From Papaver somniferum (taxonomy: Eukaryota > Streptophyta > Magnoliopsida > Ranunculales > Papaveraceae): a DNA stretch of 64,000 bases. Positions 31,520 to 42,547 of this stretch are shown one piece after another. The notes below the pieces were generated by a model, which saw nothing but the letters and a program-made list of their open reading frames with translations, did no database searches and was not told the origin of the DNA. The stretch spans positions 96,474,279 to 96,538,278 of the forward strand of contig NC_039361.1 of NCBI RefSeq assembly GCF_003573695.1, in the 5' to 3' direction. Position numbers and translations under genes: made by a program. Each line of letters begins with the position of its first letter. Within the stretch, counting starts at the first letter, position 1.

Positions 31520-32741
31520 AACATTGAAGACAATGTTAGATTTAAGTTTGGGGGTATAGGAGAAACTTTTTAGTTGCATTATTAAACTCCAGAGCCTAGA
31601 AATTTATGCCTATTAAGGATGACACTAAGCAATCTAAGTGGATGGAAGCATCTTGGTTGTAGGAGTTGAGGAACAATCTGAGTAGATGGAAGCATCTAAA
31701 TAGAGTCTATTCATAAAAGCACAGAGCTCAGGTGTTAAAAATAACATGGTAGTTTCGCCATATCTCGTTGAGTCCTTTTCACCTTCTGTTTTTTTTTAAT
31801 ATGTTTCTCTAAGTGATTTGGTGGGGCACAGGCATCGAATTGTTACCATTGTTAGGATGAGATAGAGTGACTGAGTTACTAAAAAAATAAAAATGAGACC
31901 AGGCCAATCATACCAATCGGAAAAAATATTAACACTTGGATAGCAATATGTGTGTGTTCTCCCTGTCTCTGTCGCCTAAACAAGCGTGGAATGCAGGATC
32001 CATGGGAATTACCATGTAATCTGCTGAAAAAAAGCATGCACTTGGATCCAAAAGATATAATCATGTTGTTAAAAAGAATAAAAATTATTATGTTCAATGA
32101 ATAAATCTACCGTTGGTTCCCTTGTATATGACAGCTGAGTTGATCTAGAATTAGGATTGTCGACCACTGGTTCCCTTGTATATGCCAGTTGTGTTGATAT
32201 TAGTCAGACCGGTATCTCAGTCCATTAGGATAGGTTCATCTTGGCAGTGGCCTTCAGACAAATATGGGAAACACCGTTCACCTTAGTCAACATCAAAAAC
32301 CATCTTTTTTTTTTCTCTATATCCATCTTCTTAATCTATCCATGTGATTTGTTGACTCCGGATATTGATGTCCATAGTGCGACTATCTGAGTAGAGCTCT
32401 ATAACTTATATATGAATTTTAGTATGCTTGAGTGCAAACTCGTGTACAACAATTGGAATTTCGTATCAGGGTACTTCTTCCTGTAGTCAATCAGAGTATG
32501 TCAACCAAGGAGATTCTTTAGCGCCTTCGAAGGTTCTGCGTAGATAGCTAGGGTTCTGGAGTAAAGGTTTTGTGGGTACACCTCTGGTAAACCCTCCCGA
32601 TACTATAACTCGGCCACTAGGGCCACCTAGGGGTTTAAAGGCTTGTTGCACACGCTAAGTGCAACCGCGATGCCTGCGACAATGAGTTAGGATTTATTTT
32701 CTAGATTAGATTTACTCGAGGACGAGCAAATGATACGTATT
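31520..32741 (+). other. LARD 3' region colinear with the Athila 3' region
   Basis: In order: ACATTGAAGACAATGT and TTTAAGTTTGGGGGTAT (31522-31558), TTTCTCTAAGTGATTTGG (31804-31821), the 130-bp motif in one copy (31932-32040), CTAGGGGTTTAAAGGCTTG (32627-32645) and CTCGAGGACGAGCAAA (32715-32730), then the 3' LTR. The Athila copies have the same blocks in the same order and the same sense, although their LTRs and ORFs look different. Confidence 0.75.
31932..32040 (+). repeat. Single LARD copy of the 130-bp Athila 3' motif
   Basis: It has the core GGAATGCAGGATCC and CTGTCTCTGTCGCCTAAAC, flanked by ACACTTGGATAGCAATATG and ATCTGCTGAAAA as in Athila unit 2 (sense). It is present once, whereas each Athila copy has two units. 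Confidence 0.8.
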
Positions 32742-35354
32742 TGATAGACGCATTTATGTGTCTAGTTTGATCTCAATTACATGTATTGTTAGTGCTCGAT
32801 TTTGTACTTATTTGGTTATTTATGTGTTTGTAGGTGTTTTTGGAGAAATAAGCTTTTGCGGAAAAATTAGCTCGAAAAGTGGTATTTGGACCTCCGACAG
32901 AAATTACTAAAGGCACGCTGATGAAATTTTATTGTCACCCGGACAAAGTGTTGAACGCACCCAGGAAAAGTATTGAAAACACCCCAGAGAAATTACTAAA
33001 GGAACCCAATTTCGGATAAGGGGCACCTCATTTTCTAAGGGGTACCCCAACTGTTAATTGCACCCTATCGGTGGTTAGGGGCCACCGATTTCCTTCCTCG
33101 TTTCAAAAGCATAAAATGGAGGGAGAAAGGACTATTCATTTGTGTAACTTTGTGGATCAGAGTTGAACGAGTTTTATGGAGGTTAAATTGCGGATTTTGG
33201 TTGCTTTGGGCATGTTAGGAATTAGAGCTTCTCCAATGGAATGTTTGTGAATTAAAAAGTCTAGTTCCACGTAGGATCCTCTACCATTTTTCCTAAAAAT
33301 ATTCTCCAACCCTAACTTATTTGACTAACATATTGGTGACATGACATACTTTTAGGTAGAAATCCTCTAACTCCACCTCTTGTTTCAGAGGTTTACCAAG
33401 AGGATTTGTACCTATCCTAGTCAGCTTTTCAAAATTAAAAACATATTTATTTTAATAATAAAAATAACCAAATCAATCATACTTCTATGAGAAATTATTA
33501 TTTTAGAATCAGGTAAATTCATGTCAACAACAGAAAAACGGATCCCTGTCATTGATCTTAGTCCATCACCATCCATAGTCGCCAATTATATCACTAGCAT
33601 AACACATCCATTCACTGTCATGTACTCCATCATAGTCCATGATCAATGAATACCTTGCCAAACAGCTTATTTCAACTAATCCCAATGTTGTTGTAATAAC
33701 ATGGTTTATAAATTAAATTTAACAATCATCGATTAAAAAAATCACTGAACCACCAATCTGATTTTTGATAGCACTGCATAATTCCATAAGTACTTCCATG
33801 ATGCGAAAAAGAAAAAACAAAACAAAAGGTTTTGAAATTATGGTGCATCTTGTTTGTTTTTTTTTTTTGAAATTTTGAATGATGTTAAAACTGTTAACCA
33901 TCATCACTGCCAATATCAATGGATATCAAATAAAATCTTTTATATTTCATCTAAAAATAAGAGCCAACTAAGCAAAATAAATTGATAAAAAACGTAATGG
34001 GTTGGAGAAGATTTATTTTTGTTCCTTATAGTTAGGAAAATTGGTTGCCAAATAAGATAAAGGATGTCTTCCTACAATGCCATATGTGAAACTGACGACA
34101 TCACCATTGGAGAAGATCTTAATTAACATGCTTGATATGGTGTTTAAGTCTGACTGAGTTGGGATGGATCTTCGAGACGACACAAAACAGGGGCATGAAC
34201 TTTCTCGGTTCTTCAGGAGAGAATTTGAACGAGATTTTATGGCATATTTTCATGGAAATTGGTTGGAAATATCATATTACACTAAAACATGAATGGTATG
34301 TGAGTTTAAATCGGGAAAGAACAAGTTACACAATTATTCTCGGCAAAACAGGGTGTGACAAGCTACCTATATTATGGAAGTTACGTGGAGACAAAGGGAG
34401 GGTTTTCCCCGTCGAAGATATATTTGGAAGAAGAGTTTAAATAAAGTCAGAATATGCAGAAAGAAATGAAAGAAATCACTCCAGAAAGATTATATTTCCC
34501 GTTAAGAGAAGAAAAGAATATTTGAAGATTTCTTGAAGAATGGGTAAACAATGTGATGTATAAATAGTCTGCTCGAGTCACATGAAGGAGGATCAGGAGT
34601 TTGGGTAGCCTTGGAGCATTAACGATCGCTGCAGAGAAATTCTGCAGCAGCAGCAAGAAGAAGGAGAAGAAGAGGTTGCAGACGACAAAACAGGAATGTC
34701 GCTCTCAAGAACAGAGAGTCAGTTATTTAACCGCACAAAACAAGTATCATTGTTCATCCGTAATTGTGAAAGGCCTTTTAGTGACTAAGTCTGACTCTTT
34801 GAAAAAGGCTTCTGCCACTGTTTCTTGTAATAATCATTTCTTTCTCATATATTTCTTCAATAAAAACACTTTTTGAGCCATGGATTATTGTTTTGAGCGA
34901 GTGTTTGACATCATGAGCTAAACCCGAATATTGGGACGACAGAGGAAGTTGTATTTCATCCATGTGGTGATTTGGTTAATTATTTATTTACTTTTTGCAC
35001 CGATTTTAATTGAATTAAGATTTCGATTAATTACTTGTGACTTTATTTGGTGGATCATGCTTAGTCCTAGTGATTCTTGATGCACCATGCTTATAATCTA
35101 CACGTAATATTTTATGAAATATATCTTTGGCAAATAAATAGAGCTGTTGTTTGAGCTACAATTTCGTAGGATTAATTTCTGAACCACTTGAGTATGAAAA
35201 ACAGTGAAATCCTGAGTCCCAGTAAATACTTCATCTCGACAAACTTTTGTATATATTTTATTTATTTTAGTATTTTTGTTTTCTAAGTCTTAAAATCGAA
35301 TCTACACAAGTCCGAGTGAACGACAACCTATTTACCACTATCAAAACAACATTA
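32742..35354 (+). repeat. LARD 3' LTR with an internal insertion
   Basis: It begins TGATAGACGC and ends AACAACATTA. Without the insertion at 33225-34120 plus one 5-bp repeat it is about 1.71 kb, matching the 5' LTR. Substitutions between the two LTRs are frequent, so the element is not recent. Confidence 0.9.
33225..34120. mobile_element. MITE-like DNA transposon inserted in the LARD 3' LTR
   Basis: An 896-bp insertion absent from the 5' LTR, where the empty site reads GGGATTAACATG. The ends are inverted: GAGCTTCTCCAATGG at the left, and CCATTGGAGAAGATC plus TT at the right (14 of 15 bases complementary). It is flanked by AATTA on both sides (33220-33224 and 34121-34125). AT-rich, no transposase. 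GAGC(A/T)TCTCCAA ends are widespread in plant MITEs; PIF/Harbinger is possible, but the duplication length does not fit neatly. Confidence 0.8.
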
Positions 35355-35359
35355 ATATA
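35355..35359. repeat. Target site duplication of the LARD, right
   Basis: ATATA directly after the 3' LTR, equal to 27444-27448. Confidence 0.75.
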
Positions 35360-35825
35360 CCGTGTGAATGCCCAAATAATGTGGTACGTGCTTCCGAGAT
35401 CAGGCACATTCTTGATATTACGTGCAATAAATCAAGAATACTTTAACATCATAAATATATAATATTTTGTTTATAACTTCGAAGCATAGCAGGACCAACT
35501 TCTACATGAAACCTTAAGATTTCATCCTTTCAACAACTTTGTAACCCGTTAGTTATGGTGTATGGTTACTAGCACCCGTAAAAAAGTGTATATGTATTCC
35601 ACCTCATTCAACATTGTTATATATCTCATTCAACATCATAAAACCAAAAGAAACACATACATTTCTACCAAGTTGAACCTCAAATTTTTAAATCACATCA
35701 CCTACCCATCTTTATGTAAATACCGTTTGAAACATTATCTTCAAACATACCTCTCCCTCTGAAAAATAAATTCTCGTTCAACACCAGGTTCAATGACTCC
35801 AACCCGTCCAAGCTATGATACCAAT
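35360..35825 (-). other. Possible interior remnant of a copia element with primer site
   Basis: On the minus strand 35824-35812 reads TTGGTATCATAGC, close to the initiator-Met primer site TTGGTATCAGAGC of plant copia elements, and lies directly after an LTR-like end CCCAACA. The rest is AT-rich with no gag motif, so the interior is decayed or truncated by the LARD. Confidence 0.45.
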
Positions 35826-36420
35826 TGTTGGGAAATTGGCACTTCGAGCATAGGGGAATATAGGATCACAAAAGGAAATTGGTGATTTGAATCAAATGGG
35901 GAGAAATAATAAGAGAGATTGGAGATTAAAAAAAAAATACACATACGACAGATTTACATAGTTCACCTTTACAGGCTACATCCACGCCTGACACCAGAAA
36001 AACTTTATTATATCAAAATCGTTACATGCTCTTTTCGCAACCCCATAGGAGAATACCCAAATAGAACAGCTAACATGACATACCCGAGAACATCATTGGA
36101 GAAACCTCATAAATCAACTCTCCAAACCATTCTTCAAACTCAATCTCATATTTTCTCTTCTACACCTTCAACACAGTTGCTAATAACATGGGAGAAACAT
36201 GGAAACACTCTAAGAACATGGTTTAAGGCAAAATCCATAGACTCAATACCCTATAACGCCAAAATACTATGTGCACAAGTTTTTCTCTCACACTGATACT
36301 AGCCTTTAGGATAACATCGACCTCCCCAACAAAGAGACCAAAAACCTAAGCATAAGGTTTTACCACTTAATTTTAGGTTGGATTACTTTCCACCTCCAAT
36401 TCCAAACTTTATATAGAGAG
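35826..36420 (-). repeat. Probable copia 5' LTR remnant
   Basis: It starts TGTTGGGAAATTGG on the plus strand, the inner edge of a minus-strand LTR. A minus-strand TATA-like box CTATATAAAG lies at 36416-36407. The outer end is not defined and no second LTR is in the window. The plus frame at 35919-36296 (125 aa) has no recognisable domain and is likely accidental. Confidence 0.4.
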
Positions 36421-36588
36421 CACAAACTTAGTCCCAGAGCAAATCCTATGGATAGTGTCGCTCTTTCAAAATGAAGGAGGGAGTACAAATTAGAGAAAAT
36501 TAGAGCCAACTATGGTAGTCTTTCATCCCACTTCCACCCCCAGTTCGTTCGTAGACTCTTTCGCATGAAAGAGTGATTGGTAGTGTAA

Positions 36589-36775
36589 CACTACACGGGG
36601 GACTGTCTCCCATGTGAAAAAAGAAAGTTACACGGGAAACGGTCCCTCGTGTAGTAAAAAAATTATCCTACACGGGGGATTGTCTCCGTGTAGAAAAAAT
36701 GTTTGCATTGGACGAAGATAGTCCCCCGTCAAGATGATCCTTTTTATTTTATTTTTTTGTGGACGGGAGACAGTC
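36589..36775. repeat. CACTA-started cluster of palindromic repeats
   Basis: It begins CACTACACGGGGGACTG. The unit ACACGGGGGA(C/T)TGTCTCC followed by its near-complement GTGTAG recurs at about 36592, 36631 and 36670, with weaker copies at about 36722 and 36760; spacing is about 39 bp for the first three. This is the architecture of a CACTA transposon end with subterminal repeats, but no partner end was found. Confidence 0.4.
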
Positions 36776-36787
36776 TGTTGTCTGCTT

Positions 36788-37629
36788 CAGTGTTCTGAGA
36801 ACCGGACCGGACCTTACCGGCCGGTCTTACTGGAAAACCCGTGAACCTGTCACTTTTCCGGTCCGATTCAATAGTGACCCATCAATTTCATAGAAAACCG
36901 CTTTATTTATTGAAAACCGTTTGACCCATCCGGTTCGACCGCCAACCGGACGACCAAATGCACTCAATATTATTATAACCAAAATCTAAAATCTCAATTA
37001 AGAAAAGAAATTATACATATTTTCTTTTGATCTTTAACATTTAGACATATCGTCCAAACGAGAATATAATTGCGCAGAATAGATCGAGAAAAGGTTACTG
37101 ATCCACTGATCAAAAGAAGAGTGATGTTAATCTTCAAAAATAAATAATCAATGGATAGCAATGGTTGGATGATGTGTATGTTGTGATGATTAGTGAAGGT
37201 AGAACAAATACATCAAAATAAAATTATTGTGTGTAGTGGAGGAGGAAGAGAAAAGAAAGTGGAGGAGGAAGATCAAAATAGTACTACTGTGTTCTTTTCT
37301 GCGACGAAAGAAGAAGGGAAAAGAAAGTGGAGGCAGAGAAAAGAGAAGATAGAAAGGGACGGAAGTGAAAATGAAGAGGCATAGTTAGGTTTTTATTTTT
37401 TTAATAGTATAAATAGTTAACTATGGCAAGTACTCGTATGACATTCCTTTACATAAAGCCCGTTAGTATTCTCTTAAGTGGCCATAAGCCCATAATTCAT
37501 AACATAGAATTTTCTCACTGCTAACCTATATTTGACCCAGTGACCCGGATCGAACCACTGATTGAACCATATGACCTTTAACCCAGTGATTTTACTGGGT
37601 CGATGTTCGGGCCGGTTTTCAAAACATTG
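36788..37629. mobile_element. hAT-type MITE
   Basis: 842 bp with inverted ends CAGTGTTCTGAGAACCGG and CCGGTTTTCAAAACATTG, flanked by an 8-bp duplication GTCTGCTT (36780-36787 and 37630-37637). An 8-bp duplication is the hallmark of hAT elements. The subterminal parts are rich in CCGG and GACCCA. A purine-rich frame at 37193-37384 is low-complexity and probably not a gene. Confidence 0.85.
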
Positions 37630-37637
37630 GTCTGCTT

Positions 37638-39522
37638 TCAGAAATATTTAAGACTGTTTCTGTGTGTGCTTCTTTTAGATTTGGTACGCTCATTCGATTG
37701 AACAAGTCCTCCTTCAAAATGAATGAATTATTCTCAAAGTTTCGGTACCCATAACCCATGCTCTAACCTTAACTTACCAAGTAACTCTTTCCTAATTGGA
37801 TTAGATTACGAAGCTTATCTCACAATGAAAAGGCCCGACACAAAAAACCATTTATTTCCTTATTTCCTCACGATACATACCTAAATTATGCTCGGTTTCG
37901 CAAGCTTTTATCCACTTAAACACCCAGTGGAGTTTCCCCTCATGGCCCTTTTTACTTCATTTATTCTTAATATGTTTATCCAGAAGGTACATTCATTCGT
38001 CTGAGATTCCTTGCCTTAGAGAAAGAAGAAGTTAATACTGGAGAAGAGTGAGAAACTTTTCCAATGAGAAACATCACAATTTCTCAAGCAACTATGAGTC
38101 AACGTATACCCTAACACATTGTCGATTTTCATCGACCGCTCTTATTCACACTCTTTAATAGAAATAGTTCTTGTTTTTGGGTCATGTTAACCTATGCCCC
38201 ATGAATAGGGTAAGATGCTACAATATTAACTACCATTGTATTTTGTGATATAATCATTACCAGGCTTGAGTATCAGTGAAAAAATTGATTTCCGTTATTG
38301 CCCTTTTATTAGAAAGAAAATACGGAAAATGGGTCAGGTTCAAATGGACGAGTAAAAATTATTACGGGTGAAATGGACACCAAAAAAATAGTAAGGATGA
38401 AACTGGATTCATCCTGATTTAAACTTAAAAAATAGGAAGGATGAAACTGGATGCATCTTGATGTAAATTAAAAATAAGATAAAGTATTTAAAAATGGGAT
38501 AGGATGAAACTGTTTACGTCCCGATTATTTTTACATTTTTGTCAATTTAAACAGTATCAAAATCTAAATGTCCTTTTCACCTAGGTATTGTTAATTTTGG
38601 TCTTTTTAACCAATTTTGTGAAGAAAATAATGTTTTTCTCATTGTTTATCTCTCTTTAACTATGTTCGTCTTTCTCTTTTCATTCTTGAGACTTAAAAGT
38701 CGATAAAATTGATTTTGATTGATAAAAACAAAATCGATTAAGAAAAATGTGTTGGTGATTAGTTTTAAAAAACTCAAGATAAATTAAATAATTGTGTATT
38801 TGACAATCAATAAACAAAACTGAATTTAGAGGAAAAATCAATCAAATGATTCAAAATTAGCAATCTTTATCTACAGTTTTTTGTTTTCAAAGTAACTTTT
38901 ATTGTTAAATCAAACATTAATATCGAACAATGCAAAAAAAAAAAAAAAAAAAAAAAACCGGAGAAAATCTAGGAAAATACGGAATAGCATGAAGTAAATA
39001 AATGGATACACTTCCCTTTAACATCACAAATTAATTTTATTATTCTGTCATCAGTTGATTTGTCTTTGATGGGGAAGATAGAGAGCGAAGCCGAAGAAAA
39101 ATGACGAGCAGTTCCAACCCACCTTTGGTGCTATTGACTCTTACATCTAGTGCTAATTAAGTAAACCAACAGTTCCATTTTTTATTTGCACCTTCCGCGT
39201 ATGACCTTTAAAACACCGATTACATGTGGGATGACATTTTGTAATCGTTTTTTCTTATCAACCTTCACGATCAGTTTAGCTAATTTTGTGTATGAGAATT
39301 CAAGTGACTCTAGTTCGTAGTATGGTTTAATCAATTGTTTGGGTATCTAGGTTCTAGTACAAACTGGAGGAGCCGTACAGGCCTTTTTACAAACACATTG
39401 TGTGCATGTCGCTGCTGATGGAGGAATAAGCTGTTTTATATAGATGTTTAAATACAGATGTTTTATCTTCCATGACTCCATAAGGATATTGATGGAAATG
39501 CAGTGACATCTATTAAAAAAAA
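37638..39522. other. Intergenic, no gene seen
   Basis: AT-rich. Contains a cluster of GGATGAAACTGGAT(T/G)CATC imperfect repeats at about 38395-38515 and a 24-base A run at 38934-38957. No ORF with recognisable content. Confidence 0.6.
38934..38957 (+). repeat. Poly(A) run of 24
   Basis: Uninterrupted A run after ATGC and before CCGG. It could be a retroposed tail, but no LINE or SINE body is recognisable upstream. Confidence 0.7.
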
Positions 39523-39592
39523 TGGAAATTTCTGAGGAACCCAAGTTTGGTTCCTCTCTCTTTTAGAAACCCATCATTAAGATGGAATATAT
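39523..39592 (+). repeat. Dispersed 60-bp repeat, copy 1
   Basis: TGGAAATTTCTGAGGAACCC through CCCATCATTAAGATG. A copy in the same orientation lies at 58810-58872. It probably marks the edge of a transposon family; no inverted partner was seen. Confidence 0.6.
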
Positions 39593-39639
39593 TTGTAGCC
39601 CAAATTACAAGATCTACGCCTAAAGATAATAGTTTTATA

Positions 39640-40039
39640 CTCCCTCCGTTCCGATTTACTTGACATTGTAGAGTTTTTCATGGAGATTAAAAAATATCAG
39701 TGAGAGTAAAATCTTTCCAATTCTACCCATATTAATTCCTTCCTAAAGATTTAAATGACCTAATTTTTAGTTCATAGCTTCTAGGGAAAGTTATCAATCC
39801 CATAATAATTTATCAATCCCATGGTAATTTACTTGGGATATACTACCAAATTCTCAACACAATAAATATTAGAGTAGATTTAAAAATTAGAGTACTGATT
39901 ACAACAAAAATTAATGATATTGTGTAATTCCAAAGCAAGGGAAAATCAGTGAGATTATGAGATAAATATTAAAACTATCATCTATTTTGGAACACAAAAA
40001 AAAACCCCTAAAATGTCAAGTAAAATGGAACGGAGGGAG
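39640..40039. mobile_element. Stowaway-type MITE
   Basis: 400 bp. Inverted ends CTCCCTCCGTTCCG and, at the right, CGGAGGGAG preceded by AAATGGAA, with the inner arms TTTACTTGACAT and ATGTCAAGTAAA. It is flanked by TA on both sides (39638-39639, 40040-40041). These are the standard ends and TA duplication of Tc1/mariner-type Stowaway elements. No coding capacity. Confidence 0.9.
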
Positions 40040-40041
40040 TA

Positions 40042-41223
40042 CTAGACTAGGTATCACCAGGGCATTACGGCCCCGGCTCAACCTCCCATGTTAGTGTCAG
40101 TTTATATAATTTATTTTGTTCTCATTCCAGGGTACTCATAATTTCATAACATTAGTAAACACTTAATAATATCAGTACTAATCGAAACAGTCTGCATTTA
40201 GGCACTAATTTCCAACAAAAAAAATAAAATAAATCACTTGATTTAATTTCATCAATACTCTAATAATTCTTATCATTACTGAAACGTTTGTAAGCGAATT
40301 TCGAGGTTAGTGGTCGGTTTCTAATTAACCAAGACATGTGCCGACAATTGTATTTTTTTGTACCTAACAAACCATTATACCTTGCAATAGGTGCACTTGC
40401 ATTGGCAACTACCAATGCCTCTAGTGTATTGATCAATCTGGAGGTATGAGTCAATGAATTTAAGAAGAAGCAAGTGCGCAGAACAAAAAGTAGTACCGTA
40501 TTTTTTATTGACTGCTAAAACCATGAAATAAATTTTCATGAGCTCAAATCCGGGGACAATGGAGTCATAATAACCGGCGCGCCACAACCGGGTGATCCCA
40601 GTGTAAATAGGAAGACTATTCATGAAGGAACTTAGTTACTTTAGAATGTAATGATGATAACGATGAGAGAACAACAAATGAGATGTCTTTTTTTTTCTAC
40701 CAATGTGATACTAAAGCATCAATTTCGTTTTAAAAAATGGTATAAGCCTGCTCAATTTGGTAAAAAGTATTTTTTTAGCATATAAGATTCTAATACGTTG
40801 TTACTTGTTTTTCTAATCATTTAATTAAGTATATGTAACCAATTTGATTGCTTACAAATTTTCCGAGCAGTTGCATGTTGATAAATTTTCTTGAACAATT
40901 GTATAAACTTTCTAATGCTTAATGAAACTTCTAGAATTCATTCATGTATCTAGTAATAGCGATAACAATGTAAAACAATGTACATGTTTGGATTACATGA
41001 TCAGAAGAATCCATAAAATCGTTCATTAACTAACACAAAAATATGAGATATTCATCCCCAATTTCAGTTGTCATATTCCTACTAAACCGGTAACTACACA
41101 CATCCAAAAAATCACCAAAAACATAATCTATGTCACCACTTTCATCCACCTCGTCGATCAACGACATCATGAGAAACATGATCAACAATATCATTTGGTT
41201 CTCTCTTCCTTGAATCAAAAATA
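40042..41223. other. Intergenic, no gene seen
   Basis: The minus frames at 40260-40454 and 40375-40623 overlap each other and carry no recognised motif. Otherwise AT-rich. Confidence 0.5.
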
Positions 41224-41525
41224 TAAAATTGAATCTAGTGAAAGCTAGTACACTATTTAGATTCAAATAAAAGTTCAACTCACGAATAGTGGAAAATTAA
41301 GGTATCCTTAAAATGCTTATATAGAACTCAGCTCAACTTTTTTATCTTTACATGTTGCCTTTTGTTTATTCAAAATTTCCAGTCATTTATTAATTTCTAG
41401 AATTGAATCTAGTGATTATCAAGTAAATATTACATTCAAATAAAATTCAATTCAAGAATAATGAAAAATTAAGGTATCTCAAAATTTATCCGAATAACAG
41501 ATTTGATTATATGAAACCAAGCTTA
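41224..41525. repeat. Imperfect direct duplication, period about 175 bp
   Basis: GAATCTAGTGA...ATTCAAATAAA(A)...GAAAAATTAAGGTATC occurs at about 41224-41310 and again at about 41403-41480. No coding content. Confidence 0.5.
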
Positions 41526-42547
41526 ATCTCTCACCTTTCCATGTTTACTTTTGCGTTTGGATAAGAAAAAGCTCATTAATATTGTCAAAGTGTATAGAAT
41601 TTTAGCTAAGAATCGAAAATCACCATAATCAATTATCCAATCATGTATTAATTTCTAAAATATATTTGAAGATTTTCTTATCGAACACTCCAGTCCTATG
41701 ACGAAGTTTCCCGTGTATTGAAAAGCATTTTGGAGCCTTACCCTTTAGAGCTCTGTCATCCAGTTTGCAGCCCTGAATTCGTCCTCATCATCCAAAATAT
41801 CGCACGATTAATCTGAATCATCCGATGCAAAATCTTCGGTGGCATACATACAGTTAATTCCAAACATACATGGACAAATATAAGAAAGTACAAATCCAAG
41901 AAATAGTTTAAATCGGAAGTTAAATTCTAGTGTAGGATGAATCCAAAGTTAAATCTGCAGGATCCATGCTAGCATTATGGTGAGATTCATCAGTACATTG
42001 ATCTACAATAAAAAACTATTCTTAGATCCCTGGGTGGGTCTATGAAGAGTACAGATTCCACAAACATAGTTATTCAGATTCTTACCGGATAGTCCGAGAT
42101 AATACCGTCAGACGTATTCTTTGAATAACACGTGAGTATCCGTTTAGGTTTGGGAATCAAAGAATAGCATGTGATTATCCGTTTAGGTTTGAGATTCTGC
42201 ATTAGACGCATGAAAATTCTGTCAAGAACATAGAATGCAAAATTCACATTGCAAACAATAATAACAGAAGAATCCAGTTTTGACACTGTAAATCAGTGCA
42301 TGGCATATACTTATTTCAAACATCACATTTCATCGTGCTTATTGGGAAATCTGTTGTTTCTGATACAACCATAAACAGAATATTTCAGGATTAACACCCA
42401 CAGTTTAGTTCAAATATTAAATTAAAAAATCATAGTACTAAACCCATTGCTCTTCATACATTTGGAAAAGAGACCCTTGCTCGACTATTGCAAATTTCAC
42501 CATATACTACTTCTCCAGACTAATTAATCTACTCGTCCAACACACCT

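Larger units (their letters stand above)
27449..35354 (+). mobile_element. Large non-autonomous gypsy-type retrotransposon (LARD)
   Basis: 5' LTR 27449-29176, interior 29177-32741, 3' LTR 32742-35354. Both LTRs begin TGATAGACGCATTTATG; the 5' one ends ACATCA and the 3' one ACATTA. ATATA at 27444-27448 and again at 35355-35359 is a 5-bp target duplication. A tRNA-Asp-like primer site follows the 5' LTR. The interior codes no protease, RT, RNase H or integrase, only a degenerate unrecognised ORF, so it depended on enzymes from another element. Its 3' region shares colinear blocks with the Athila copies of this window. Confidence 0.9.

Noticed and set aside
35919..36296. 125-aa plus-strand ORF as a gene
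   Set aside because: Lies inside a probable minus-strand copia LTR with a TATA-like box, and shows no domain.
36470..36484. GGAGGGAGTAC suggesting a second Stowaway MITE end
   Set aside because: No matching CTCCCTCC end within a plausible distance and no inner arm similarity.
36592..36760. CRISPR-like array from the regular 39-bp spacing
   Set aside because: Plant nuclear context, palindromic diverged units and no unique spacers; better explained as transposon subterminal repeats.
40540..40600. tRNA-like stretch (CAAATCCGGGGACA, CAACCGGGTGATCCC)
   Set aside because: No cloverleaf can be drawn; acceptor and anticodon stems are absent.
40375..40623. 82-aa minus-strand ORF
   Set aside because: No recognisable motif, overlaps another equally weak frame, AT-rich context.
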